DNA from: JAHEGP01 sp963792875
GTDB lineage: Bacteria > Pseudomonadota > Gammaproteobacteria > Pseudomonadales > JAHEGP01
Length of the DNA stretch: 64,000 bases
Direction of reading: 5' to 3'
NCBI GenBank assembly: GCA_963792875.1
Contig: CAWBXV010000006.1
Coordinates: 62,001 to 126,000 of the forward strand
The notes below the pieces were generated by a model that was not told the origin of the DNA, made no database searches, and worked only from the letters and a program-made list of their open reading frames with translations. The position numbers and the translations under genes are program-made. This document shows positions 33,557 through 45,731 of the stretch, one piece after another (the stretch's first letter is position 1; every line of letters begins with the position of its first letter).

Positions 33557-34360
33557 ATGAGTGAACGCGATGGATACCGCCTGCAGGCGGCCGGTGATGC
33601 AGGCAGAGCGTCGCCCGACCTGCTGCCCGCCGTGGACTGCCGCCGGGCAACAGCCGGGGCCGGCTGGCAGTGGATCTCCCAGGGCTTTGCGCTGTTCATG
33701 AAGCAGCCCCTGCTGTGGGTGGGCGTGATCGTTCTGTTGTTCATCATCCGGGTGCTGCTGTCGCTGCATCCGCTGCTGCTACCGTTCTCTACCCTGCTGG
33801 CCCCGGTATTTGCCGGCGGCCTGGTGCTGGGGGCGCGCCACTGCGACCTGAGCGCCAATATGCAGATCGCTGACCTCTTCGCCGGGTTCGGCCAGCGCTT
33901 TGGCCGCCTGTTTCTCATCGGACTGCTGTTTCTGCTGGGCATGGTCCTGATCATGGTGCTGGCCGCATTGGTGCTGATGTTCTCGCTGGGCCCGGACAAT
34001 CTCGAGATGCTGGCGACCGCAGAGGATGTGGCCAGCGAACAGGCGCTGTTGGTGGCCGCCAGCGGCGGCGCTTTGATCAGCCTGCTGGTGGCTGCTGCGT
34101 TGGCGGCTCCCCTGCTCATGGCGTACTGGTTCGCTCCGGCGCTGGTGGTGTTCAATCCCGAGCGGGGCGCTCTCGACGCCATGCGGCAGAGCCTGCAGGC
34201 CTGCCTGCACAACTGGCTGCCGCTGCTGGTTTACGGCCTGATATTGCTGCCGCTGTTCGTCGCCGCCAGCATCCCCATGGGCCTTGGCCTGCTGATTCTC
34301 ATGCCCGTCATCGCCGCCTCCAACTACGCGGCGTACAAGGATATCTTCGCGGGCGGCTAG
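33557..34360 (+). CDS. BPSS1780-type multi-pass membrane protein
   Basis: 267 residues. A ~45-residue hydrophilic start is followed by about six hydrophobic helices: LLWVGVIVLLFIIRVLLSL, LFLIGLLFLLGMVLIMVLAA, ALISLLVAAALAAPLLMAYW and LLVYGLILLPLFVAASIPMG among them. AYWFAPALVVFN with the nearby DAMRQSLQACLHNWLPLLVY is the pattern of the BPSS1780 family. The function is unknown. The gene ends convergently with malQ, the two stops overlapping by 4 bp. Confidence 0.75.
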   Translation: MSERDGYRLQAAGDAGRASPDLLPAVDCRRATAGAGWQWISQGFALFMKQPLLWVGVIVLLFIIRVLLSLHPLLLPFSTLLAPVFAGGLVLGARHCDLSANMQIADLFAGFGQRFGRLFLIGLLFLLGMVLIMVLAALVLMFSLGPDNLEMLATAEDVASEQALLVAASGGALISLLVAAALAAPLLMAYWFAPALVVFNPERGALDAMRQSLQACLHNWLPLLVYGLILLPLFVAASIPMGLGLLILMPVIAASNYAAYKDIFAGG

Positions 34361-35850
34361 TGTGCATCGACCGCATGCAGCCTGCCGTAGAGCGCCAGCA
34401 GCTGGCGCAGTCGCGCGTGCAGCTGCGGCGGGACCTGGTCCCAGGTGAAGCGCCAGCCCCAGTTGCCGCTGGCGGTGCCGGGGATGTTCATCCGGTGATC
34501 GCTGCCGAGCTCCAGCAGATCCTGCATCGGCACGATCGCCAGGCGGGCCACCGAGCGCAGGGCGCAGCGGATCAGCGGCCAGGGCATGGCTTCGGTGGGC
34601 AGGCCCAGGTAATCGTTGACGCGCAGCCGCGTCGCGTCATCCAGCGCGGCGTACCAGCCCGCCGTGGTGTCGTTGTCGTGGGTGCCGGTGTAGACCACTT
34701 CCAGCGCCGCGTGGTTGTGCGGCAGATAGGGATTGCCGGGGCTGCCGTCGAAAGCGAACTGCAGCACCAGCATGCCCGGCAGCGTCAGGTCGCGCCGCAG
34801 CGCCTCCACCTCGGCGGTGATCACGCCGAGGTTTTCCGCGACGAACGGCACTTCGCCGCAGGCGGCGGCGATGGCCTGGAAGAAAGGCCTGCCGGGGGCT
34901 TTGACCCAGCGCCCGTCGACAGCCGTCGCTGACGTCGCGTCGATCTCCCAGTACGCTTCGAAGCCGCGGAAGTGATCCACGCGGATGAGGTCGAACAGGC
35001 GCTGCTGGGTGTGCACGCGCTCTATCCACCAGGCGTAGCCGGTCTGCGCGAGTCCGTCCCAGTCGTACAGCGGGTTGCCCCAGCGCTGGCCGGTGGCCGA
35101 AAAATAGTCCGGCGGCACGCCCGCCACCACCGTGGGGCTGCCGTCCGGTCCCAGCAGGAACAGGCGCTGGTTGGCCCAGACGTCGGCGCTGTCCAGATGG
35201 ACGAAAATCGGCATGTCGCCAAACAGCGCGATGCCCAGCCCATTGGCGTGATTCTTCAGCGCGGCCCACTGGCGTTCGAAGATGAACTGTTCAAACTCGA
35301 TGCCGGCAATGCGCTCGGCGTGCCGGGCGGCGGCCTGCGCCAGCCCCTCGGGATCGCGCTGGCGCAGCGCCGGGGGCCAGTCCAGCCAGCTGCTTTCGTC
35401 GTGCGCCTCGCGCAGCGCCATGAACAGGGCGAAATCGCCCAGCCAGTGCGCCGTGCGTTCGCGGAAGGACCGGAAGGCCTCGGCCAGCGGGCCATCGCGC
35501 CCCAGCGCGGCGTCGAAGCGCTGCGCCGCGATGCGCAGCAGCGCCGGCTTGCCGGCGCTGGCGGCGGCCTCCGCTGCCGTCAGCCAGCCCTGCTGGAGGA
35601 GGTCTTCGAGGTCGATCAGCCGGGGGTTGCCCGCGTGGGCCGAGAGCGCCTGGTAGGGGGAGTCGTCCGCGTGGGTGGGGCCGATGGGCAGCATCTGCCA
35701 CACGCTGAAGCCGGCATCGGCCAGCCACCGCAGAAAATTCCTGGCCTCCTGCCCCAGTTCACCCGCAGCGCCGCGCGCGGGCAGGCTGGTGGGATGCAGC
35801 AGCACGCCGGCGCGGCGCGCTGCCAGTATTGCGCGCGCTCGCGCCGTCAA
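34357..35850 (-). CDS. malQ: 4-alpha-glucanotransferase (amylomaltase, GH77)
   Basis: 497 residues from TTG 35850, which overlaps the stop of the GH57 gene (TTGA). A longer frame upstream would run through that gene and is rejected. GH77 signatures: RAGVLLHPTSLPARGAAGEL, LPIGPTHADDSPYQALSAHA, ALFGDMPIFVHLDSADVWAN, LIRVDHFRGFEAYWEID (nucleophile Asp), FVAENLGVITAEVEALRRD (acid/base Glu) and YTGTHDNDTTAGWY. MalQ transfers maltosyl or longer units between alpha-1,4-glucans. Here it is the last gene of glgC-GH57-malQ, so it serves glycogen or malto-oligosaccharide turnover. Confidence 0.95.
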   Translation of the reverse strand: MTARARAILAARRAGVLLHPTSLPARGAAGELGQEARNFLRWLADAGFSVWQMLPIGPTHADDSPYQALSAHAGNPRLIDLEDLLQQGWLTAAEAAASAGKPALLRIAAQRFDAALGRDGPLAEAFRSFRERTAHWLGDFALFMALREAHDESSWLDWPPALRQRDPEGLAQAAARHAERIAGIEFEQFIFERQWAALKNHANGLGIALFGDMPIFVHLDSADVWANQRLFLLGPDGSPTVVAGVPPDYFSATGQRWGNPLYDWDGLAQTGYAWWIERVHTQQRLFDLIRVDHFRGFEAYWEIDATSATAVDGRWVKAPGRPFFQAIAAACGEVPFVAENLGVITAEVEALRRDLTLPGMLVLQFAFDGSPGNPYLPHNHAALEVVYTGTHDNDTTAGWYAALDDATRLRVNDYLGLPTEAMPWPLIRCALRSVARLAIVPMQDLLELGSDHRMNIPGTASGNWGWRFTWDQVPPQLHARLRQLLALYGRLHAVDAH

Positions 35851-37571
35851 GCGTCGTCTCCAGAGGACTGGCCGGGCCGCATGACTCCGCCCATGGCGGG
35901 GGCGCCGCTGCCCTGGCTGATCTGCTGGGCCAGGTAGGCCGGCGGTTCCAGCCCGAGCGCCTGGTAGAGGTTGCTCAGGTGCAGGCGGAACAGCCGCTCG
36001 AAGTCCATCACCGAGGCCGCCGGATTGTAGTCGCCGAACCACCAGAACCAGTCCGATCCCTCGCAGGCCGCCAGCTGGCGTTCGGCGGCGGCCAGTTGTT
36101 CCGGGTCGAGCCGGCCGCTTGCCTGCACCTGATCGAAGTGGTGCTTGGCCTCCGCGAGCAGATCCCAGCCGCGGTTCTTGTCCGGGTCTCCGATCCAGGT
36201 GGAGAAGCTGCCGTAGACCCAGCTGCCGGCTACCAGCCCCGGCAGCGTTTGCGGGCGCGGCTGTCGGGCGAGGAAGCGGGAAAAGGTGGTCAGCTCCAGC
36301 GTTGCGTGAGCGGAGAGGCCCTCATAGAGCTGGTGGAGAAAGTGGTAGGCGTTTTCCGGGTAGTATTCCCAGGCGTTCTCGCCGTCGAGGATGATCGTGA
36401 CTACGCAGTTGCGCCGGTCCGTGCAGCTGCGGGCGATTTCCTCGAGGTGGTGCAGCAGGTTGCCGACGGCGTCATCGGCGTGCCAGTCGGCGTAGCGGAA
36501 GCCGATCAGGTCGGACAAGCCATCGTCGCGGAAGAAGCAGTCCACGGGCACATCGCCAACCCGGTAGGCCCGGTGGTGGCAGGTGCCGGTCGCGGCGTCG
36601 CGCCCCGGCGGCGGTCGGGACAGGCTGTTGCGCAGTACCGACTCGCCGCTGGCGCACCAGCGGATGCCCTGCTCTGCCAGCAGCCGCACAGTGCCGTCGC
36701 TCAAGCCCCCCTCGGAGGGCCAGCAGCCAGCGGGCCGGAGTCCGAAATGGCGCTCGAACGTGACCAGGCCCTGGCTCAGGTGCCAGCGCGCGCGCTCCTC
36801 GCCGCCGGGGTAGGCGGCCACCAGCGGCAGCTCTGCGGCGGGCAGCGCCTCCCTGGCGGCGTTGAAATCCAGCAGCAGCGGCAGTATCGGGTGCGCCTCG
36901 GGGCTGAAGGCCAGCTCGACCTGGCCGCGCTCGGCGAGGGCGCGGAAGCGGGGTATCACTGAGCCTATCAGCTCGCGCACGATCTGCAGCAGCTGGCGCC
37001 GGTCGTGCAGGCTGTAGCCGTGCTGCTGGTCCTGGAGCCGGCGGATGCGCCCGTCGCTGCGCCGCGCGGTTTCGGCCAGCCAGCCCAGGTGGTACCACAC
37101 CACCAGATCGACGAAGTACTGATTGGACGTGTACATCAGCGTTTCGGGCTGCTTCAGCAGGGCGCGCCCCATGGTGGCCAGGCGCTGAAAAACCGGGAAG
37201 CGCTCGATGATGCGCCGATCGTTGGCACGCAGGCACTGGGTGATCAGGTGCAGGCGCCCGGCGGCGTCGGCCGGCAGCGTCGGCTCGGCCAGCGCTGCCA
37301 GCAGCGGGTCCCGCAGGGCCCGGCAGTGCTGCTCATAGTCCTCGAGCTGGCTGCTATAGTCGGCCAGCTGGTCCAGCAGAATCGGCGCGAAGTTGACTAC
37401 CGCGCGCGCCGCAGGGTGCGCTTCGAGGTGGCCTGCCATATCGACGTAGTCTTTGATGGCGTGCAGATAGGTCCAGGGCAGCTGGTACTCGCCGCTGCGC
37501 AGGTCGCGATATTCCGGCTGGTGCATGTGCCAGCACAGCACCACCTGCATTTTGTCACCGTCATTGGTCAT
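35847..37571 (-). CDS. GH57-family glycoside hydrolase of the glycogen cluster
   Basis: 574 residues from ATG 37571, which lies within the last codons of glgC (11-bp overlap). GH57 conserved regions: VVLCWHMHQPEYRD at the N-terminus (HMHQP motif), FSPEAHPILPLLLD, GCWPSEGGLSDG around the likely nucleophile Glu, and VVTIILDGENAWEYYPENAY with the catalytic Asp. Known GH57 activities include alpha-amylase, 4-alpha-glucanotransferase and branching enzyme. Since GlgB is a GH13 branching enzyme encoded nearby, an amylase or transferase role seems more likely. Translation is probably coupled to both neighbours. Confidence 0.88.
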   Translation of the reverse strand: MTNDGDKMQVVLCWHMHQPEYRDLRSGEYQLPWTYLHAIKDYVDMAGHLEAHPAARAVVNFAPILLDQLADYSSQLEDYEQHCRALRDPLLAALAEPTLPADAAGRLHLITQCLRANDRRIIERFPVFQRLATMGRALLKQPETLMYTSNQYFVDLVVWYHLGWLAETARRSDGRIRRLQDQQHGYSLHDRRQLLQIVRELIGSVIPRFRALAERGQVELAFSPEAHPILPLLLDFNAAREALPAAELPLVAAYPGGEERARWHLSQGLVTFERHFGLRPAGCWPSEGGLSDGTVRLLAEQGIRWCASGESVLRNSLSRPPPGRDAATGTCHHRAYRVGDVPVDCFFRDDGLSDLIGFRYADWHADDAVGNLLHHLEEIARSCTDRRNCVVTIILDGENAWEYYPENAYHFLHQLYEGLSAHATLELTTFSRFLARQPRPQTLPGLVAGSWVYGSFSTWIGDPDKNRGWDLLAEAKHHFDQVQASGRLDPEQLAAAERQLAACEGSDWFWWFGDYNPAASVMDFERLFRLHLSNLYQALGLEPPAYLAQQISQGSGAPAMGGVMRPGQSSGDDA

Positions 37572-38826
37572 GGTAGCCCTGCCCCAGCATCTCTCGAGTG
37601 ACCAGTACCACGCCCCCATCGGTGACGCGGAAGCGCGCCCGGTCCGCAGCGGGATCGAAACCGATGGTGGTGTCGGGTGGAATGCGGCAGCCCCGGTCGA
37701 TCAGGGCGCGCCGGATGACGCAGCGTCGGCCTATGTCGACGTCCGGAAAGATGACCGAGTCTGCGATGTCACAGTACGAGTGCACCCTGACCCCGGAAAA
37801 CAGCAGCGAGTGGCGCAGCGGCGAGCCCGACACGATGCTGCCGCCGGCCACCATCGAGTCGACCGCCATGCCGCGCCGGCCCTCGTCGTCGAACACGAAT
37901 TTGGCGGGCGGCACCTGCGCCTGATAGGTCCAGATGGGCCATTCGCGGTCGTACAGGTTGAGCTCAGGGCTGACCCCGATCAATTCGAGATTGGCCTTCC
38001 ACAGCGCGTCGATGGTGCCCACGTCGCGCCAGTAGCTGTTGTCGCCGCTGCTGCCGTCGGTGAAGTGGAATGCGCAGACCTTGAAGGCGGCCAGCGCATC
38101 CGGAATGATGTTGCGCCCGAAATCATGATCGGTGTCCGGGTTTTCCCAGCTGCTCTGCAGCTGCTGGAACAGCGCTTCGGTGTTGAAGATGTAGATACCC
38201 ATCGATACCAGGGCCCGGTCGGGTTTGCCGGGGATCGCGGTCGGCGCCTCGGGCTTTTCATCGAAGGCGACGATGGTGCCTTCCGCATCCACCGACATGA
38301 CGCCGAAGGCGCTGGCCTCGGCCAGGGGCACCTCGATGCAGCCGACGGTGATATCGGCGCCCTTTTCGACGTGCGCCGCCAGCATGTTGCCATAATCCAT
38401 CTTATAGATGTGATCGCCGGCCAGGATCAGCACGAAGGCGGGGTCGTGGCGGCGGATGATGTCGAAATTCTGCAGCACGGCATCTGCCGTACCCTGATAC
38501 CATGAACCGCCGGTGCGCTGCTGGGCGGGTATCAGCTCGACGAACTCGCCCAGGTTGCCGCTGAGAAAGCCCCAGCCCAGCTGCACGTGGCGGATCAGCG
38601 AGTGCGCCTTGTACTGGGTGAGAATGCCGACCTGCCGGATGCCGGAATTGACGCAATTGGACAAGGGAAAATCGATGATGCGGTACTTGCCGCCGAAGTG
38701 CACCGCCGGCTTGGCGCGCCAGCGCGTGAGTTCATGCAGGCGCGACCCCCTGCCGCCGGCCAGAATCAATGCCAGGGTATCTCGCGTCAGGCGACTAACG
38801 AAGCGCCCCGGGTTATTCTTATCCAT
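37561..38826 (-). CDS. glgC: Glucose-1-phosphate adenylyltransferase
   Basis: 421 residues from ATG 38826 (MDKNNPGRFVSRLTRDTLAL), the usual length. The nucleotide-binding motif is LALILAGGRGSRLHELT with the substrate motif RAKPAVHFGGKYRIIDFPLS. YQGTADAVLQN, IYKMDYGNMLAAHV and GCIEVPLAEASAFGVM follow, then a C-terminal left-handed beta-helix. GlgC makes ADP-glucose, the committed and allosterically controlled step of bacterial glycogen synthesis. First gene of the leftward glgC-GH57-malQ operon. Confidence 0.97.
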   Translation of the reverse strand: MDKNNPGRFVSRLTRDTLALILAGGRGSRLHELTRWRAKPAVHFGGKYRIIDFPLSNCVNSGIRQVGILTQYKAHSLIRHVQLGWGFLSGNLGEFVELIPAQQRTGGSWYQGTADAVLQNFDIIRRHDPAFVLILAGDHIYKMDYGNMLAAHVEKGADITVGCIEVPLAEASAFGVMSVDAEGTIVAFDEKPEAPTAIPGKPDRALVSMGIYIFNTEALFQQLQSSWENPDTDHDFGRNIIPDALAAFKVCAFHFTDGSSGDNSYWRDVGTIDALWKANLELIGVSPELNLYDREWPIWTYQAQVPPAKFVFDDEGRRGMAVDSMVAGGSIVSGSPLRHSLLFSGVRVHSYCDIADSVIFPDVDIGRRCVIRRALIDRGCRIPPDTTIGFDPAADRARFRVTDGGVVLVTREMLGQGYHDQ

Positions 38827-38894
38827 GGTGGGTCCGGCCCTGCGTGACGGCGGGTGGTGCGCGTTGCGCCCGCGGATGGTCATTCATCGACCGT

Positions 38895-38922
38895 ATTCTA
38901 TTATGCTTGGGCCACTTTGCAA
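38895..38922 (-). promoter_or_regulatory. Predicted promoter of glgC in the glgC/glgB divergent region
   Basis: On the minus strand a -35 box TTGCAA (38917-38922) and a -10 box TAGAAT (38895-38900) are 16 bp apart, giving a leader of about 60 nt before glgC. On the plus strand a weaker pair TGGTCA (38877-38882) and TATTAT (38899-38904), also 16 bp apart, could serve glgB. The two promoters overlap, so the arms of the glycogen locus may be controlled together. Prediction only. Confidence 0.4.
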
Positions 38923-38965
38923 TGCGCTGCCCGACCGACCCGTTGTGATCAACGCTGGATAAACC

Positions 38966-41149
<2,184 letters not shown>

Positions 41150-41152
41150 ACC

Positions 41153-42613
41153 GTGTTGCGCATCCTCATGGCCAGCAGCGAAGCCTGGCCGCTGCTGAAA
41201 ACCGGCGGGCTGGCAGACGTCGCGGGCAGCCTGCCGCCAGCGCTGGCGGCGCTGGGGCACGACGTGCGCCTGCTGCTGCCGGCTTACCCGGCCGCGCTGC
41301 AGGCGGCGGCGGGCGAGGGGATTGCCCGGGTGGGTGGCGTCGAGCTGGCCGGCCTGGCGGTGGATATTCTGCAGACCTGTCTGCCGGGGACGCAGGTCGC
41401 GGTCTGGCTGCTGGATTATCCGCCGATGTTCGCCCGCCCGGGCAACCCCTACCTGCAGCCGGATGGCAGGCCCTGGTGGGACAACGAGCACCGCTTCGCG
41501 CTGTTCGCCCGCGCCGTGGTGGCGCTGGCGCTGGATCGGGTGGGCCTGGGCTGGCGGCCGGACGTCGTGCACTGCAATGACTGGCAGGCCGGTCTGGCGC
41601 CGGCGCTGCTGAGCCAGGAGCCGCAGCGGCCGGCCACGGTCTTTACCATACACAACCTGTCCTATCAGGGCCTCTTTCCCGGGTCTGCCTTCGACGCGCT
41701 GCAGCTGCCGGAGTCGCTGCGCGGCTACCAGGGGCTGGAGTACCATGGCCAGCTGTCTTTCATCAAGGGCGGCATCGTCTACGCGGATCGGGTCAATACC
41801 GTCAGTCCGCGCTATGCGCGGGAGATCCAGTCGGGCGCCATGGGGTGCGGACTGGATGGTCTGCTGCGCCACCGCGGCACCAGGCTGAGCGGCATTCTCA
41901 ACGGCATCGATGCCGACGTCTGGAATCCTGCCACCGATCCTCACCTGGCGCAGACCTACGATCGCGATCACCTGACGCGCAAGGCGGCCAACGGCGAATT
42001 CCTGCGCCGGCGCATGGCGCTGCCGCGGACGCAGCAGGTGCCGCTGATCGGTTTCATCGGCCGCCTCGTCGAGCAGAAGGGCGTCGACTGGCTGCTGCAG
42101 GCCATCGATGCGCTGGATGACCGCGCGCAGTGGGTCGTGCTGGGTTCCGGAGAGCGCGGCTTCGAACGGGCGCTGCAGGAGCGGGCGCAGCGCCTGCCGC
42201 AGCGCATCGCCGTGCATATCGGTTACGATGAGGCGCTGGCGCATCAGATCGAGGCCGGCGCCGACCTGTTCCTGATGCCGTCGCGCTTCGAACCCTGCGG
42301 CCTCAACCAGATGTACAGCCTGCGTTATGGCACGGTACCGGTGGTGCATGCGGTCGGCGGTCTGGCCGACACCGTGGTGGATTGCACCGCGGCCGCGCTG
42401 GCCGCCGGAACGGCCAACGGCTTCTGCTTTGCACAGCCCGGGCCGGCCGCGCTGCTGGAGGCGCTGGAGCGGGCGTTGGCGGCCTTCGCCGACGCGGCGC
42501 TGTGGCGGCGTCTGCAGCGCGCCGGCATGGCGCTGGATCTGTCCTGGCGATGCAGTGCGCACAGCTATGGCCGCCTCTATCAGCGCGCGATCGCTGATCG
42601 CGCGTCGGGCTGA
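41153..42613 (+). CDS. glgA: Glycogen synthase (GT5)
   Basis: 486 residues from GTG 41153. The ADP-glucose binding motif KTGGLADV is at about 16-23. DVVHCNDWQAGLAPALL and TVFTIHNLSYQGLFPGSAFD are typical of bacterial GlgA. The GT-B C-terminal domain has PLIGFIGRLVEQKGVDWLLQ, FLMPSRFEPCGLNQMYSLRY with the catalytic Glu, and GTVPVVHAVGGLADTVVD. It extends alpha-1,4-glucan chains from ADP-glucose. Encoded directly after glgB and about 90 nt before glgP. Confidence 0.97.
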   Translation: MLRILMASSEAWPLLKTGGLADVAGSLPPALAALGHDVRLLLPAYPAALQAAAGEGIARVGGVELAGLAVDILQTCLPGTQVAVWLLDYPPMFARPGNPYLQPDGRPWWDNEHRFALFARAVVALALDRVGLGWRPDVVHCNDWQAGLAPALLSQEPQRPATVFTIHNLSYQGLFPGSAFDALQLPESLRGYQGLEYHGQLSFIKGGIVYADRVNTVSPRYAREIQSGAMGCGLDGLLRHRGTRLSGILNGIDADVWNPATDPHLAQTYDRDHLTRKAANGEFLRRRMALPRTQQVPLIGFIGRLVEQKGVDWLLQAIDALDDRAQWVVLGSGERGFERALQERAQRLPQRIAVHIGYDEALAHQIEAGADLFLMPSRFEPCGLNQMYSLRYGTVPVVHAVGGLADTVVDCTAAALAAGTANGFCFAQPGPAALLEALERALAAFADAALWRRLQRAGMALDLSWRCSAHSYGRLYQRAIADRASG

Positions 42614-42706
42614 ACTACCGTGTCGGCAATCGACCCCGCGGCCGTCGCGGGTCGAAAACAGGGCGCGTGCCGCCGCGTCCTCAACCCTGTGATATAGAGA
42701 GGCCTT

Positions 42707-45259
42707 ATGTCCGCCACCCTTTTCCATCTGGAAGTCCGCCCCCGCATTCCCGCGCCGCTCGCGCGCCTGGAGGAACTTGCCGACGACCTGCTGTACAGCT
42801 GGGACCGCCGGGTGCGGGGCCTGTTCTATCGCCTCGATCGCGAGCTGTGGCACGATTGCACGCACAATCCCAAGGTGTTTCTGCGGCGCGTGGCCCAGGA
42901 TGCGCTGGAAGAGGCGCTGCTGGACCGCGCGTACATGGAGGAATACCGTCGCGTCGTCGCCAACTACGACGCCTACCATCAGGCGTCGACTCACGCGGAG
43001 CTGGGGGAGCTGCTGGACCCGCGGCGGGACCTGGTGGCGTACTTCTGCGCCGAGTTCGGCCTGCACGAGAGCGTGCCGATCTATTCGGGCGGCCTGGGCA
43101 TCCTGGCGGGCGATCACTGCAAGGCGGCCAGCGACCTGGGCATTCCCTTCGTGGGGGTGGGCCTGCTGTACCAGAAGGGCTACTTCACGCAGACCATCGA
43201 CGGGCAGGGCAATCAGGTCGTGCAGTACACGCACTGTGGCTGCGAGGACCTGCCCGTGTCGCTGGCCCGGGACGAGCAGGGCGCGCCCCTGCTCATCGCG
43301 CTGGACTTCCCGGGGCGCCAGGTATTCGTGCGGGTCTGGCTCGCCAAGGCCGGCCACATCGAACTGATTCTGCTCGATACCCACGTGCCGGAGAACAGTG
43401 AACAGGATCGCAGCATCACGCACCAGCTCTACGGCGGCGGCAGCGAGACCCGCATCCAGCAGGAGATCGTGCTGGGCATCGGCGGCACGCGGGCGCTGCG
43501 CCTGCTGGGGCGGGAGCCGAGCGCCTGGCACATCAACGAAGGGCACTCGGCCTTCCAGATTCTGGAGCGCTGCCGCTTTTTCGTGCAGCAGGGCATGGAC
43601 TTCGCCAGCGCCCTGGAGCGGGTTGCGGCCAGTACGGTGTTTACCACGCATACCCCGGTCCCGGCGGGCCACGACATCTTCTCCGAGGAGCTGATCGCCA
43701 ATTACTTCGCCCACTACACCGGCGAGCTGGGCATCGACTTCAACGCGCTGTATCGGCTGGGCCAGACGGCCACGGCGACCGGCGGGTTCAATATGACCAC
43801 GCTGGCGCTGAAGGGATCCCGCTTCCACAACGGGGTCAGCCGCATCCACGGCGGCGTCGCGTCCTGTATGGAGTGGGACAACTGGCCGCAGGTGCCGGCC
43901 GGCGAGAACCCCATCGACTATGTCACCAATGGCGTTCACGTGCCCACGTTTCTGGCGCGCGAGTGGGTGAGCCTGTTCGATCTGCGCTTTGACGAGTGGC
44001 AGAGCGAACTGCTGAACCCCGCCTACTGGCAGCGCATCGAGGAGATACCCGATTACCATTACTGGAGCGTGCACAAGGCCGTCAAACAGGGCATGCTCGC
44101 CGATGTCGTGCGCCGCCTGACGGTGCAGGAGGAGCGCAACGGCAGCAGTCACGCCCACACGGCGCGCATGCTCAGCGCTATCGGCAGCCCCGACTGCGAT
44201 CTCCTGGTCATGGGCTTTGCGCGGCGCTTCGCCACCTACAAGCGCGCCGCGCTGCTGTTTGCCGACCCCGAGCGGCTTGCCGCCATACTGAATCATCCCG
44301 AGCGGCCGGGGGTGATCATCTTCGCCGGCAAGGCCCACCCCAACGACAAGCCGGGGCAGCAGCTGATCCGCACGATCCACGAGTTTTCCGTGAGGCCCGA
44401 ATTTCTGGGCAAGATCATTCTGATCGAGGGCTATGACCTGACGCTGGCGCGCCAGCTGGTGGCGGGCGTCGATGTCTGGCTGAACACCCCCGAATATCCC
44501 CTCGAGGCCAGCGGCACCTCCGGCCAGAAGGCCGCCATCAATGGCGGGGTCAATGTCAGCGTGCTCGATGGCTGGTGGGGCGAGGGCTACAACCGCGAGA
44601 ACGGCTGGGCCATCACGCCCCGGGGTACCCACCTGTCGTCTGATTTCCGCTACCGCGAAGAGGCGCAGGACCTGCTCGACATCCTCGAGCATGAGGTCAT
44701 GCCGACGTATTACGATCGCGACGGTCGCGGCTATTCGGCGCGCTGGGTGAAGATCTCCAAAGCGGCCATGCAGTCGGTCATTCCCCGCTTCAACTCACAG
44801 CGCATGGTGCGGGATTACGTCACCCGGTTCTACGCGCCGGCTCAGCAGCAGGGCAGAAAGCTGGGCGCTGACGATGGCGCGCTGTCGCGCGAACTCGCGA
44901 GCTGGAAGCAACGGGTGCGGGCGCGCTGGCCGGGTGTGAGTCTCAGTCTGCAGCAGGCGCCGGCCAGCCACATCCACCACGATGAGCCGCTGCCCATCCG
45001 GGTGCTGGCCAAGCTCAATGAACTGCGGCCCGAGGACGTCGTGGTGGAGTGCATCGTCGGTCGCAGCTCCTCCGGGGGGCAGGTTGAGCCCTGTCAGACC
45101 GTCGCCCTGCAGCCAGTCTACTCGGACGGCGACACGACGGAGTTCGCCCTGGACCTGCACCCCCTGCTGCCGGGGTTGCAGCAATTGCAGCTGCGCATGT
45201 ACCCCTATCACACGTCGCTCAGCCACCGCCTGGAGATGGGCTGCATGGTGTGGCTCTGA
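42707..45259 (+). CDS. glgP: Alpha-glucan (glycogen) phosphorylase
   Basis: 850 residues. Phosphorylase signatures of the alpha-glucan phosphorylase branch: VAYFCAEFGLHESVPIYSGG, LGILAGDHCKAASDLGIPFV, WHINEGHSAFQILERCRFFV, VTNGVHVPTFLAREWV and FARRFATYKRAALLF. The pyridoxal-phosphate region is EASGTSGQKAAINGGVNVSV with DGWWGEGYN, where the Lys of GQK is the expected cofactor site. It releases glucose-1-phosphate from glycogen chain ends. Its place in glgB-glgA-glgP puts synthesis and mobilisation in one operon. The large open frame on the opposite strand (39725-44692) is a shadow. Confidence 0.95.
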   Translation: MSATLFHLEVRPRIPAPLARLEELADDLLYSWDRRVRGLFYRLDRELWHDCTHNPKVFLRRVAQDALEEALLDRAYMEEYRRVVANYDAYHQASTHAELGELLDPRRDLVAYFCAEFGLHESVPIYSGGLGILAGDHCKAASDLGIPFVGVGLLYQKGYFTQTIDGQGNQVVQYTHCGCEDLPVSLARDEQGAPLLIALDFPGRQVFVRVWLAKAGHIELILLDTHVPENSEQDRSITHQLYGGGSETRIQQEIVLGIGGTRALRLLGREPSAWHINEGHSAFQILERCRFFVQQGMDFASALERVAASTVFTTHTPVPAGHDIFSEELIANYFAHYTGELGIDFNALYRLGQTATATGGFNMTTLALKGSRFHNGVSRIHGGVASCMEWDNWPQVPAGENPIDYVTNGVHVPTFLAREWVSLFDLRFDEWQSELLNPAYWQRIEEIPDYHYWSVHKAVKQGMLADVVRRLTVQEERNGSSHAHTARMLSAIGSPDCDLLVMGFARRFATYKRAALLFADPERLAAILNHPERPGVIIFAGKAHPNDKPGQQLIRTIHEFSVRPEFLGKIILIEGYDLTLARQLVAGVDVWLNTPEYPLEASGTSGQKAAINGGVNVSVLDGWWGEGYNRENGWAITPRGTHLSSDFRYREEAQDLLDILEHEVMPTYYDRDGRGYSARWVKISKAAMQSVIPRFNSQRMVRDYVTRFYAPAQQQGRKLGADDGALSRELASWKQRVRARWPGVSLSLQQAPASHIHHDEPLPIRVLAKLNELRPEDVVVECIVGRSSSGGQVEPCQTVALQPVYSDGDTTEFALDLHPLLPGLQQLQLRMYPYHTSLSHRLEMGCMVWL

Positions 45260-45731
45260 GCCTGCGGTATGCTGGCGGCGCTGTCCGCCGGCACTATTGC
45301 CCTGGCAAAACCGCGGCATTGCGCTAGACTATGGCGTCCCGGCTGCGCGGTAATAGATAGACAGTGCAGCGGCTTGATGCCTGGTGCCGGGAATGTCTGG
45401 CACCAGGGGATTGGATGACGGCGGGCGTCAGGGCATGGCAATAATAATGGAACCCGCGCCCCGTCTTGTTGTCCATTGATTGGGTGTTTAATAGTCAGCG
45501 TTGGTCAATATTCGACTGCGGAGCAGGAGAGTGGTCGGCCTCGATGGCGGCGTCGGGGGCAGTGCACAAACTGCTCGGACGCGCGGTTCAAAACCGAACA
45601 AACGTCACATTTTCATATCAAGCTGTTTTGCGTGCCATGGCAGGCGCGTTAGATTTACCGGGTGAGCTTCGTCCGCCCTCGCTTGGATCAGCAACCAACA
45701 AAAAAACGAATCGACAGCAGGTAAGTTAGCA
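45260..45731. other. Intergenic stretch downstream of glgP with a hairpin
   Basis: No convincing gene. CCTGGTGCC (45380-45388) and GGCACCAGG (45399-45407) form a perfect 9-bp stem with a 10-nt loop. There is no T-tract, so it is either a weak end for the glg transcript or one of the dispersed GGCACCAG-type repeats of this genome. Confidence 0.4.
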